Shown here piece by piece: positions 41,924 to 51,100 of a stretch of DNA of 64,000 nt. The DNA is from Sorangium cellulosum (GTDB lineage: Bacteria > Myxococcota_A > Polyangia > Polyangiales > Polyangiaceae). Position numbers and translations under genes: made by a program. The stretch spans positions 9,123,501 to 9,187,500 of the forward strand of contig NZ_CP012670.1 in NCBI RefSeq assembly GCF_004135735.1, in the 5' to 3' direction. The notes beneath the pieces are model-generated. The model searched no databases. It was given only the letters and a program-made list of their open reading frames with translations, and was not told where the DNA came from. The first letter of the stretch is position 1; each line of letters opens with the position of its first letter.

Positions 41924-43186
41924 ATGCAATCGAAGGCGCTCATCGTCGTCCTGCCCGTCCTGTTCGTACTGATGGCCATCGAGGCCGTCGTGGCTCGTCA
42001 TCGGCGCGGGGACACGACGTACCGCCTGCCCGACACGGTCGCCAGCGTGGGCGTCGGCATCGGGTACTTCGCGCTGACCGCGTTCTTCAGCTTCATCTCG
42101 ATCGTGGCCTACGACCTCGTGTACGATCGATGGGCGATCGCGCACCATGAAAGCTCGACGGCGGCGATCCTCGTCGCCATCGTCGCGGCGGACTTCCTCT
42201 ATTACGTCTTCCACCGCGCCAGCCATCGCATCAACGTCCTCTGGGCGATCCACGTCGTGCATCACCAGAGCCGCGAGCAGAACCTGGCCGTCAATCTCCG
42301 GATGCCGTGGCTGCAGCCGGTATACCAGTGGCTCTTCTACCTGCCGCTCGCCTTCCTGGGGCTCCCCCCGGCCGCCTTCGTCGCCGCCCGCGGGGTGAGC
42401 ACCGCATACAACATCCTCACGCACACCCGCGCGGTCGGGAGGCTCGGCCCGCTGGAGTACGTGCTCAACACACCATCTCACCACCGCGTGCATCACGGGA
42501 TGGACGAGCAGTACCTCGACTGCAACTACGGCGGGATCTTCATCGTGTGGGATCGCCTCTTCGGCACGTTCGTCCCGGAGGGCAAGGAGCCGACGTACGG
42601 AACGCGCAGAGAGGTCGTCTCGTGGAACCCGATCTGGCTCAACGTGGAGCCGTTCGTCCACCTCGCGAAGCTGTCGCGCGCCGCGAGGGATCCGTGGGAT
42701 CGCGTCAAGGTGTGGTTCATGCCGCCCGAGTGGCTGCCCGCCGGCGCGGTGGGCTCCGGCGCTCCGCCCGGACCGCGCGAGGCGGAGGGCCGCGAGTCCA
42801 CGGCGGCGTCGATCGCCCGGATGGCGTTCAGCGTCGGCATCTCGATGATCGTCTTCGCGATGCTCATCGCCACCACGGGCACCTCGATGACGCAGAAGCT
42901 CGCGCTGCTCGTGCTGCTGCTCGCGTCGCTCGGCGCGCACGCCCGGTCCCTCGAGCGGCCCGGCGCCGGCGCGGGGTTCGAGATCGCGCGCGCGGCCGCG
43001 CTCTTCGCCGTCGCGGCCTGGTTCGGCGCGAGCTCGGCGCGGCCGCTGGCCGGCGTGGCCCTGGCCGCCGGGGGCCTGTCGGCCCTGAGCGGCCTGCTGT
43101 TCCGCCTCGCCCGTCGCCCGGGCGGCCCGGGGGCGGGAGAGGTCGAGGTCGCCACCCGGTCGACGTCGCTCTCGGCGGGGCCGTAG
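41924..43186 (+). CDS. Sterol desaturase/fatty acid hydroxylase superfamily membrane protein
   Basis: The protein has 420 residues. The histidine boxes of the non-heme di-iron superfamily are all present: HRASH (HxxxH), HVVHH and SHHRVHH. Hydrophobic segments lie at about residues 5-25, 40-65 and 80-95 and around the middle helices, so it should be an inner-membrane C-H hydroxylase or desaturase. A C-terminal extension of about 140 residues adds several further hydrophobic helices, making it longer than the usual 250-300 residue core. The substrate could be a sterol, fatty acid or the polyketide; the neighbouring aminotransferase and methyltransferase suggest pathway tailoring, but this is inference. 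Confidence 0.88.
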   Translation: MQSKALIVVLPVLFVLMAIEAVVARHRRGDTTYRLPDTVASVGVGIGYFALTAFFSFISIVAYDLVYDRWAIAHHESSTAAILVAIVAADFLYYVFHRASHRINVLWAIHVVHHQSREQNLAVNLRMPWLQPVYQWLFYLPLAFLGLPPAAFVAARGVSTAYNILTHTRAVGRLGPLEYVLNTPSHHRVHHGMDEQYLDCNYGGIFIVWDRLFGTFVPEGKEPTYGTRREVVSWNPIWLNVEPFVHLAKLSRAARDPWDRVKVWFMPPEWLPAGAVGSGAPPGPREAEGRESTAASIARMAFSVGISMIVFAMLIATTGTSMTQKLALLVLLLASLGAHARSLERPGAGAGFEIARAAALFAVAAWFGASSARPLAGVALAAGGLSALSGLLFRLARRPGGPGAGEVEVATRSTSLSAGP

Positions 43187-43271
43187 CAGGCCTCCCGCCC
43201 CGGCGCCTCGACCCGGCTCGCACGCCGGTCACAATCAGCCGAGTGATTCGTTCTCTGTCAGGAGGGAAGTC

Positions 43272-44612
43272 ATGGCGTCGTTCGAAGGTGGGCCGCGCGG
43301 ATGGTCGAACGCGAAGAGCCAGGCGCTGCAGGAGCGCGCGGCGGAGGTGATGCCGGGGAGCCAGACGAACTTCAGGGGCAGTCTGTTGAACGCGCCCCTC
43401 TTCTTCACGCACGCGCGGGGCGCGCGCCTCTGGGACGTCGACGGCAACGAGTACATCGATCTCATCAACGCCGGCGGTCCGGGCATCCTCGGCCACAGCC
43501 ACCCGGAGTACATCGAGGCGCTGAAGCGCCAGCTCGACACGATGTGCTCGCTCGGGTCGGGGATCTGCCAGACCGAGATGGATATCGAGCTGTCCGAGAA
43601 GATCGTGCGCCACGTCCCGTGCGCCGAGCGCGTGCGCTTCTGCGTCACCGGCTCCGAGGCGGTGCACCTCGCCATACGGCTCGCGCGGGCCCATACGAAG
43701 CGCCCCTATTTCATCCGCTTCCAGTCCCACTACCACGGCTGGTTCGACAGCGTGCTGGGGGGCGTCGCCGACGCGAGCCCGGCGGACCGGCCTCTTCCGC
43801 TCGAGAGCGAGCGCGATTTCTTCCACACGGAGGGCAGGGCCCCCGACGCGTTCAAGTACTCGTTCCTCTTGCCCTGGAACGACATCGACGTCCTCGAGGC
43901 GACGCTCGAGAAGTACGGGCACGAGGTGGCCATGATCCACATGGAGCCGATCCTGGTGAACGGCGGAGGTTGCCCCCCTCGGCCCGGCTACCTCGAGCGC
44001 GTGCGCGAGCTCTGCGACGAGCATGGGATCGTGCTCAGCTTCGACGAGGTCATCACGGGCTTCCGCGTCGGCCTCGGCGGCGCGCAGGCGGCGCTCGGCG
44101 TCACGCCCGACCTGGCCACGTTCGGCAAGGCGCTCGCGGGTGGCCTGCCGATGGCGGCGGTCGCCGGAAAGAAGGAGATCCTCGACCAGCTCCGGGTCGG
44201 CAAGGTGGCGGGAGCAGGCACCTTCAATGGCTATCCTCTCGGCGTTGCCGCGTCGCTCGCCACGCTCAAGATCCTGGAGAAGGACGACGGCGCGGTCTAC
44301 AAGAGAATTGACCTGATGCAGGCCCGGCTCAAGGAGGGCCTGCTCGAGATCTGCGAGCGACGCGGGATCCCCGCGCTGGTGCAGGGGCCGCGCGGCGTCT
44401 TCTTCTTGCTGTTCACGGACAAGCCCGTGATTTACAGCTTCAAGGAGCTCCTGCACGTCGATCTGCCCAGGCAGCTCAAGCTCTACTCGTTGATGCCCGA
44501 AGAGGGGACGATCCTCATGTACGGGGGCCGTTGGTACGTGTCCGCGGCGCTGACCGAGGCCGACGTGGACCGCGCGCTGGAGAGCGCCGACAGGACCTTG
44601 GCGAGGCTATGA
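43272..44612 (+). CDS. Class III (glutamate-1-semialdehyde-type) PLP aminotransferase
   Basis: The protein has 446 residues, behind a strong AGGAGG site. It has the HemL-like layout MPGSQTNFRG, GSEAVHLAIRLAR, SHYHGW and FDEVITGFR, with the Schiff-base Lys286 in TFGKALAGGLPM. It is fully equipped for transamination, and relatives occur fused inside amino-fatty-acid PKS/NRPS lines. It is unlikely to be the housekeeping hemL given its surroundings. In contrast to the lysine-less domains at the end of the PKS, this enzyme could install an amine on a carbonyl of the product. Confidence 0.9.
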   Translation: MASFEGGPRGWSNAKSQALQERAAEVMPGSQTNFRGSLLNAPLFFTHARGARLWDVDGNEYIDLINAGGPGILGHSHPEYIEALKRQLDTMCSLGSGICQTEMDIELSEKIVRHVPCAERVRFCVTGSEAVHLAIRLARAHTKRPYFIRFQSHYHGWFDSVLGGVADASPADRPLPLESERDFFHTEGRAPDAFKYSFLLPWNDIDVLEATLEKYGHEVAMIHMEPILVNGGGCPPRPGYLERVRELCDEHGIVLSFDEVITGFRVGLGGAQAALGVTPDLATFGKALAGGLPMAAVAGKKEILDQLRVGKVAGAGTFNGYPLGVAASLATLKILEKDDGAVYKRIDLMQARLKEGLLEICERRGIPALVQGPRGVFFLLFTDKPVIYSFKELLHVDLPRQLKLYSLMPEEGTILMYGGRWYVSAALTEADVDRALESADRTLARL

Positions 44613-44683
44613 CGCAGCCTCTCCATCACGAACCACAACCCACGGCGCGGCAGGGCGCGCTGGACACCGATCTTGAGAGGAGC

Positions 44684-44700
44684 GCCAGCCTGGGGCTGGC
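44684..44700 (+). promoter_or_regulatory. Hairpin between ribosome site and start codon
   Basis: The perfect inverted repeat GCCAGCC-TGG-GGCTGGC sits directly before the methyltransferase start. The only good Shine-Dalgarno-like stretch, AGAGGAG, is at 44676-44682, 27 bases from the ATG. If the hairpin folds, the effective spacing drops to about 10 bases, so it may help initiation instead of blocking it. Confidence 0.4.
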
Positions 44701-44709
44701 GTGTGTTCG

Positions 44710-45789
44710 ATGCCCCCCACAGACGATCTGAAGCAGGTGCTGGAGCGGCTCGGCTCGGCCGAGCTGAGCCACGAGATCGAGCTGGGCAAGCTCATGCCCC
44801 CGCTCACGCCAGAGCAAGTGATGTTCTGCTTCCTCTTCGTCCAGCTCGGCCTGGCCGAGCGCTTCGGAGAGGAGCCCCTTCGGTTCACGGAGATGCCGGG
44901 CGCGCCGGACAGGTTCTGGAAGGCGATGGCGCTGCACGTGGGCGCCCTCTCCGGGGATTTCAAGCCGCTGCCGCCGTCGTACCTCAGGGACGCGTGGCTC
45001 CGCTTCTTGAAGGAGCGGCCCGGGGAGGAGCCGCTGTCGCTCCTCGAGTACTACAGCCTCGCCGCGCAGCTCCTCTGCGACAGGGACAGGATCTTCATCA
45101 ACCACGGGTACGCGTTCCTGAACCCCGCGGACGAGCCCTCCCTCGCTGCCTGGGAGGAGCCGTCGCGCCTCGGCATCCAGCTCTATCACAAGCTCCTCGG
45201 CGCCCACGACTTCACCGGGCTGGATGTGGTCGACATGGCCTGCGGACGAGGGGGCGGCAGCCTTTACCTGAAGCAGCGCAAGAACGCCCGGCTCGTCGCC
45301 GGCGTCGACGCGGTGCGCACCCACGTGCTGCTCGCGCGCGAGGCGCACGCGTCGCTCGAGGGCGTCTACTTCCTCCACGGGCGAGCGGAGGAGACCCCCC
45401 TGCCCACCGGCGCCTTCGACGCGTTGATCGCGGTGGATGCGGTCTTTCACTTCCCGCTCAGGGAGTTCCTCCGCGAGGCCCATCGCCTGGTGAAGCCGGG
45501 CGGGCGCTGCTTCCTCAATAGCTGGGGCACGCCGACCTGGTACATGGAGCTCGATGGCGCCGTGGAGTCGTGCGGCTGGAGGCTCGAGCACGCGGAGGAC
45601 GTCACGATGGGCACCCTCCTGGCCAGGGAGCAATGGCGGACGCATGGCCTCTTGTCGTGGGTCCGCGTGCAGCCGCGCCAGTGCCGGCCGGAGATCTACA
45701 TCGAGTTCGACAGGGTGGTGATGAAGCCGGTCGACGGTCGCCACCATTACAATTTCCAGCTCACCCGGCTCGACGGGCAGGCCGGCTGA
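44710..45789 (+). CDS. SAM-dependent methyltransferase
   Basis: The protein has 359 residues from the ATG; an in-frame GTG nine bases earlier is an alternative. The SAM-binding motif VVDMACGRGGGSLYL lies at about residue 175, followed by an acidic VAGVDAVRTH strand and LVKPGGRCFL, typical of class I methyltransferases. The N-terminal 160 residues are mostly helical and unlike the minimal fold, as in several natural-product O- or C-methyltransferases. It lies 97 bp after the aminotransferase and is probably in the same transcript. Confidence 0.88.
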   Translation: MPPTDDLKQVLERLGSAELSHEIELGKLMPPLTPEQVMFCFLFVQLGLAERFGEEPLRFTEMPGAPDRFWKAMALHVGALSGDFKPLPPSYLRDAWLRFLKERPGEEPLSLLEYYSLAAQLLCDRDRIFINHGYAFLNPADEPSLAAWEEPSRLGIQLYHKLLGAHDFTGLDVVDMACGRGGGSLYLKQRKNARLVAGVDAVRTHVLLAREAHASLEGVYFLHGRAEETPLPTGAFDALIAVDAVFHFPLREFLREAHRLVKPGGRCFLNSWGTPTWYMELDGAVESCGWRLEHAEDVTMGTLLAREQWRTHGLLSWVRVQPRQCRPEIYIEFDRVVMKPVDGRHHYNFQLTRLDGQAG

Positions 45790-45817
45790 AGCGGTCCCGG
45801 CAGAGCACTCCCCCCCC

Positions 45818-45841
45818 GGCGAGCTCGAGGAGGAGCTCGCC
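45818..45841. terminator. Bidirectional hairpin between convergent methyltransferase genes
   Basis: Perfect 9-bp arms GGCGAGCTC and GAGCTCGCC enclose a 6-base loop, in the 62-bp gap between two convergent genes. There is no clear U-tract, as is usual at this GC content, so it may work as a stalling or mRNA 3'-end hairpin. Confidence 0.6.
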
Positions 45842-45851
45842 ACGCGCCCGG

Positions 45852-46982
45852 CTACCGGTAGGCGACGATGCCGCCGAACGGCCACTTCGCGTGGTCCTCG
45901 GGCGCCGGATACACCTCCCATTCCGAGAACCCGGCGGCGCGGAGCGACAGCTCCCACTCGCGCAACGTAAGATACCCAACATGCTCTCGTCGCGGCGGAT
46001 CGAGCTTGGCCTTGTTGTAGGTGTGCAGCATCGACTGGAAGAATTCATTGGGGAAGAACAGCGAAGGCCTGTCGCGAAACGACATGGTGAACGCGAGCTG
46101 GCCGCCCGGCTTCAGCATCGTGTGAAACGCCTGCAGCGTGGCGTGGAGGTCGCGCACGTCGTAGAGCACGTGCTCCAGCACGATCAGGTCCACGGAGGCA
46201 GCCCGGGCAAACGCGTTGCCGGCGGTGGACAGGGCGTCCAGGTCCAGGCGCTGGAACTGGATGCGCTGGAACAGGTCCGCCGGCGCGTGGGTCCGCAGCC
46301 ACTGCTTTCCCGCCTCCATCAGCAGGGCGCTGATGTCGGTGTAGTCGTACCGGGCGAGGTTCTTGCTCAGCGGGAGGAAGCGCGGGTCGGACAGCGCCTC
46401 CCGCAGCACCACGCCGAGCCCCGCGCCCCCCTCGAACACCGAGATCCCCGGCGACTCCGCGAGCTTGGCCAGCAGCACCCGCGCCAGCATCACATTGCAC
46501 GGCTTCTTGGCGGGCAGCCTGATCATCGAGTATTCCCAGAACTTCAGCGAGGACTGCATCCCGAACTGGAGATCCATGGTGGCCAGCGCGTCCTTGCCCG
46601 CCAGCACCGGCCCGGCCAGCCCCCGGTAGCGCTGGAGGAACTCGAACATTTCACCCAGCGTGGCCCGGTCCGCGGCGCTGGCGGACTCCTTGTCCGCCAC
46701 GCGCCTGCGCACCGCCTCGCTGGGCAAGAGCCGCCCGTCTTCGCCCGGGATGAGCTCGCCCTTGTCGCTGAAGTAGTCGAGCAGCTTCTTGTGAAACTGG
46801 TAGGCCGTGACCGACGGCGCCGCCTCCGGGCGCCCCTCGAGCGCCTTGACCGCACCGCTCTGGTCGAGGAGATGCTCGAGCAGGATCTCGCTGGCGACGA
46901 GCTCGGTCTGGCGACGAAATGCTTCTACGTAAGCGGTGTAAGCGTCGTGGTAGAGATCGGTCAGGTCCAGGCGTTGTCGCAT
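45852..46982 (-). CDS. SAM-dependent methyltransferase (class I)
   Basis: The protein has 376 residues. I chose the ATG at 46982 because GAGGA lies five bases upstream; open frame further upstream gives only low-complexity Arg/Ala sequence. An N-terminal helical domain is followed by the SAM site ISVFEGGAGLGVVL, then LIVLEHVLYDV and MLKPGGQLAFTMS. The layout fits small-molecule O-methyltransferases of natural-product pathways. It converges on the plus-strand methyltransferase and may belong to the pathway or be the edge of it. Confidence 0.85.
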   Translation of the reverse strand: MRQRLDLTDLYHDAYTAYVEAFRRQTELVASEILLEHLLDQSGAVKALEGRPEAAPSVTAYQFHKKLLDYFSDKGELIPGEDGRLLPSEAVRRRVADKESASAADRATLGEMFEFLQRYRGLAGPVLAGKDALATMDLQFGMQSSLKFWEYSMIRLPAKKPCNVMLARVLLAKLAESPGISVFEGGAGLGVVLREALSDPRFLPLSKNLARYDYTDISALLMEAGKQWLRTHAPADLFQRIQFQRLDLDALSTAGNAFARAASVDLIVLEHVLYDVRDLHATLQAFHTMLKPGGQLAFTMSFRDRPSLFFPNEFFQSMLHTYNKAKLDPPRREHVGYLTLREWELSLRAAGFSEWEVYPAPEDHAKWPFGGIVAYR

Positions 46983-47114
46983 GCGGGTCCTCGCGGCGAT
47001 GGCGCTCATCCTGCCCAGCGCAGGGATGGGGCAGGCCATGGAATGGTCCAGCTCGCCCGTGAAAGCAAGGGCGGACCACCGCCGGTCCGGCGCCGCTCCT
47101 TTGGGCGCCGCGCG

Positions 47115-47157
47115 CGAAGCGCGCTTCGGGCGGGCTCCGCCCCCGAAGCGCGCTTCG
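47115..47157. terminator. Paired palindrome, probable terminator of the DUF5985 operon
   Basis: The 14-bp perfect palindrome CGAAGCGCGCTTCG occurs twice (47115-47128 and 47144-47157), and GGGCGGGCTCCGCCC lies between them, so the whole block can form one long stem or two small cruciforms. It lies 22 bp downstream of the last minus-strand DUF5985 gene and upstream of the methyltransferase gene. Confidence 0.5.
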
Positions 47158-47179
47158 GGGGCGCCACGCGGCCGCGCGG

Positions 47180-47458
47180 TCACCGCATGTTCATGGTCGG
47201 CCCGCCGCCCCCGCGGTTCTTGTCCACGATGCCGTACAGGATGAGCACGTAGGCGCAGAGCCGGAACATGTACAGGTAATGGACGGCGTCATCCTCGACG
47301 CGGTTGAGGGCGACGGCGATGCGGCCGAGCATCATCAGCCAGAACGCCGCCGAGAACAGGGCGAACAGCCGGTCGCGCGTCTGTTTCCAGAAGCGGAGGA
47401 AGAAGAGCGCGACGACCGCATAGCTGAACATCATCGCACCGATCATGAAGTCGTTCAA
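47180..47458 (-). CDS. DUF5985-like small membrane protein
   Basis: This 92-residue protein has three hydrophobic segments (about residues 5-22, 32-50 and 62-82) and an Arg/Lys-rich loop WKQTRDR. It matches the general look of DUF5985 proteins, whose function is unknown. It is the last gene of a minus-strand group with a paralogue 26 bp upstream. A role as a membrane partner of the regulator or kinase encoded upstream is speculation. Confidence 0.75.
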   Translation of the reverse strand: MNDFMIGAMMFSYAVVALFFLRFWKQTRDRLFALFSAAFWLMMLGRIAVALNRVEDDAVHYLYMFRLCAYVLILYGIVDKNRGGGGPTMNMR

Positions 47459-47484
47459 AGGTCATACCTCACGTCTACGTGCGA

Positions 47485-47745
47485 TTACTCGCGCAGGTCC
47501 CAGATGAGCCCATAGAGGAGCAGGGACAGCCCGATGAGCGCGGTAAGGTGGCGCAGGGGTGAAAAATCGATGTCCGGGATGAGGACGAAATCCACGAAGA
47601 GCAGGATGTTGTTCGCGGTGAGCCCGGCGAAGCAGAGGCCGCTCCACAGGAGGAGGCGAACCTTGCGCTTCGCGTAGCCGCGCAGGAGCAGCGCGGTGCA
47701 CGCGGCGCTGGTCAGGGCGCAGAGGATGTAGACCGCCGCTGCCAT
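47485..47745 (-). CDS. DUF5985-like small membrane protein
   Basis: This 86-residue protein has three hydrophobic stretches (about residues 2-22, 32-52 and 65-80), a basic loop YAKRKVRL and the block FAGLTANNILLFVD. It is a distant paralogue of the next gene downstream. The start lies 2 bp after the end of the winged-helix gene, so they are an operon. The function is unknown. Confidence 0.75.
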   Translation of the reverse strand: MAAAVYILCALTSAACTALLLRGYAKRKVRLLLWSGLCFAGLTANNILLFVDFVLIPDIDFSPLRHLTALIGLSLLLYGLIWDLRE

Positions 47746-47747
47746 GG

Positions 47748-48149
47748 CTAGCCCTCCCCTCCCTTCTTCGTGATCCGGAACGCCTCCGAGAAGCTCTGGA
47801 TGTCGCTTGGTGGAGGCTTGGCGTAGATGAGATTGATGATGCTCAACCGGCGCTCCTTGTAAGCCTTCGCCAGATCGTCGACCGTCCGGCGAGTCTCATC
47901 GGTTGTCGGGGCGTACCGGTACAGGATGTCCTCGGAGTCTTCCCTGGCCACGAGCAACCCCCTGCTGGCAAGCCCCGCGAGCCGATCGTGCATGGACATC
48001 ATGCTGGAGCCTATCTCCCGGGCCACCGCGGCCGCGTTCCACTCGCGCTCTTCCGTGCGGCGCAGCAGCAGCAGCACCTCGAGCTGCTCGATCGAGGTGA
48101 TGTGCTGGCCAAGGAAACGCTGGACTTGCTCCGAGATCCCGCTAGACAC
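47748..48149 (-). CDS. Winged-helix transcriptional regulator
   Basis: This 133-residue protein has a predicted wHTH in the first 80 residues (EQLEVLLLLRRTEEREWNAAAV, read in two parts, then REIGSSMMSMHDRLAGLASRGLL), with a wing at EDSEDILYRY, resembling MarR/TrmB-type DNA-binding domains. The start is GTG, with GAGGGG a few bases upstream. It lies 30 bp after the giant kinase and directly before two small membrane proteins, so it may be an output or modulator of that signalling unit. Confidence 0.8.
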   Translation of the reverse strand: MSSGISEQVQRFLGQHITSIEQLEVLLLLRRTEEREWNAAAVAREIGSSMMSMHDRLAGLASRGLLVAREDSEDILYRYAPTTDETRRTVDDLAKAYKERRLSIINLIYAKPPPSDIQSFSEAFRITKKGGEG

Positions 48150-48179
48150 GAGCCCCTCGTTGGCCGATCGAGTTTCCCA

Positions 48180-51100
48180 TCACCGGTGCAACCATGACCG
48201 GAGCGTCGCGAGCAGGTGCTCGGGATCCACCGGCTTCGGGATGTAGTCGTTCGCGCCCGCCTCGAAGCACTTCTCTCGGTCGCCCTTCATCGCCTTGGCC
48301 GTGACCGCGATGATGGGCAGGGCACAACAGCCGGGCGCTGCACGGATCGCGCGGATCGTGTCGTAGCCGTCCATCTCTGGCATCATGATATCCATGAGCA
48401 CGATGTCAATGTCCCGTGTCCGCTCCAGCACCTCGATCGCCGCTCGACCTGTCTCCGCGTAAACCGTCCTCATTTGCTGGGCGTCGAGGAGGGTCGTCAT
48501 CGCGAAGATGTTCCGGATGTCGTCGTCGACGACCAGCACCTTCTTGCCCACGAGCACCTTGTTCGACTGGTGCAGATCCTCGAGGATCTGCCGCTGTCGC
48601 TCGGAGAGCGCCGCCACCGGGCGGTGCAGGAACAGGCAGACGTCGTCGACGAGCCGCTCCTTCGAGCGGACGAGCTTGAGCACCATCCGCTGGCCGAAGC
48701 GGCTCAGCTGCGCCTCGTCCGCGGCCGAGATGTCGCCCGGCGCATACACCAGGATCGGCAGGTCCGTGGGCTCGCTGCCCTGCGCGAGCTGCTCGATCAC
48801 CTTGAAGCAGCGCATGTCGGGCAGGTCGAGGCGCATGACGAAGACGTCCGCTCGCTCGGTGAGGAGCGTGCCGAGCGCCTCCTCCCCGGTGGTCACGGTC
48901 CGGACCGTGACGTCGTCGCCGCCGAGGAGCGCGATGAGCTCCCTTCGCTCGGCCTCGCTCGGCTCGGCGAGCACGACCGCCCGCTGGCATGACACCAGGA
49001 ACTGCGACAGGCGCCGGAAGACCCCGTCGAGCGCGTCCCGGGTCTTGAGCGGCTTGCAGAGCACGCCCTTCGCGCCCATGCGGAGCGCCCGCTCGCGCTC
49101 CTCCTCCGTCGTGATCACCTGAACGGGGAGGTGCCGCGTCTCGAGATCGTGCTTCAACCGATCGAGCACGCGCCAGCCGTCCATGTCCGGCAGGTCGACG
49201 TCGAGCGCGATCGCGCTCACATTCCGCTCGTGGGCGATCGAGAGCGCGGCCCCGCCGCGGTAGGCGACGAGCGCCTTGAACTCGTGCTCATGCGCGACAT
49301 CGATGACGAAGCGCGCCAGGGCCGCGTCGTTCTCGACGACGAGCACCACGCGGTCGCCGGTCTGGAGGTTCGCGCTGTCGTCGATGCTCTGGCTGACGAG
49401 GTGCGGCGACGGCTCGATCACCGAGCGCGGGGCGACGTCGCCGGGGACGAGCTCCGCCGGCGTCGAGAGCACCTCCACGGCCGGCTCCTTCCTGAGCGGG
49501 CGCGTCGGCGTGTACGCGACGGGCAGGTACAGCGTGAAGGTGCTCCCGCTCCCCGGCTCGCTCGAGAGCTTGATCTCGCCGCCGAGCATCCACGCGATCT
49601 CGCGGCTGATCGCGAGGCCGAGGCCGGTTCCGCCGTACTTCCGGCTCGTCGAGCCGTCAGCCTGCTGGAAGGCCTCGAAGATGATCCGCTGCTTGTCGGG
49701 CTGGATGCCGATGCCCGTGTCGCGCACCGACATGGCGATCGCCGCGCCGGCGCGCGACAGGTCCTCGTTCTCGGGGCTCCACCCCGAGGTCGCCAGATCG
49801 ACGTGGAGCGCGACGCTGCCGCGCTCCGTGAACTTGAAGGCGTTCGAGAGCAGGTTCTTGAGCACCTGCTGCACGCGCTTCGCGTCCGTGTAGATGACCT
49901 GCGGCAGGCTCGACGCGAAGCTGAGCTCGAAATCGAGCTTCTTCGACTCGGCGACGTGCCGGAACGTGCGCTCGACGTAATCCTGCAGATCGCCGAACGA
50001 CAGCTCGCCGACGTCGACGACCACGGTCCCCGACTCGATCTTGGACAGGTCCAGGATGTCGTTGATGAGCGCGAGCAGGTCGTTTCCCGACGAGTGGATC
50101 GTCCTGGCGAACTCGACCTGCCGCCCGGTGAGGTTGCCGTCGGCGTTCTTCGAGAGCTGATCCGACAGGATGAGCAGGCTGTTCAGCGGCGTCCGGAGCT
50201 CGTGCGACATGTTCGCGAGGAACTCCGACTTGTACTTGGAGGTGATGGCGAGCTGCCGCGCCTTCTCCTCGAGCGCCTGCCGCGCCTGCTCCACCTCGCG
50301 GTTCTTCCGCTCGACCTCGACGTTCTGCTGGGCGAGCAGGCGCGCCTTCTCCCCGAGCTCCGCGTTCGTCTGCTGCAGCTCCTCCTGCTGGCTCTGGAGC
50401 TCGCGCGCGAGGGACTGCGACTGCTTGAGCAGGTCCTCGGTGCGCATGTTCGCCTCGATCGTGTTGAGCACGATCCCGATCGACTCCGTGAGCTGGTCGA
50501 GGAACGCCTGGTGGGTCGGGCTGAAGCGCTCGAACGACGCGAGCTCGATGACCGCCTTGACCTGCCCCTCGAAGAGCACGGGGATGACGATGATGTTGAC
50601 CGGCGGCGCCTCGCCGAGCCCGCTCGTGATCCGGATGTAGTCGGGGGGCGCGTTGACGAGGAGGATCTTCTCCTTCTCGAGCGCGCATTGCCCGACGAGG
50701 CCTTCCCCGAGCTTGAACTGGTTGTCGATGTTCTTCCGCTCCTTGTACGCGTAGCTCGCGAGGAGCTTGAGGACCGGCTCCTCCTTCGACGCGGTCATCG
50801 TGAAGAACACCCCCTGCTGCGCGCCGACGACCGGGGCCAGCTCGGACAGGATGAGCCGGCCGACGGTGAGCAGATCCTTTTGCCCCTGGAGCAGGCGCGA
50901 GAACTTGGCGAGGTTGGTCTTGAGCCAGTCCTGCTCGCTGTTCTTCAGCGTCTGGTCCTTGAGGTTCTGGATCATCTCATTGATGGTGTCCTTGAGCGAC
51001 GCGACCTCCCCCTGCGCCTCGACCCGGATGGTCCGGGTGAGATCGCCCTTCGTCACCGCGGTCGCGACCTCGGCGATGGCGCGCACCTGCGTCGTCAGGT

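Noticed and set aside
45852..47183. N-terminal extension of the minus-strand methyltransferase up to 47183.
   Set aside because: The extra 67 residues run through the terminator-like palindromes and are Arg/Ala-rich; the ATG at 46982 has a good ribosome site.
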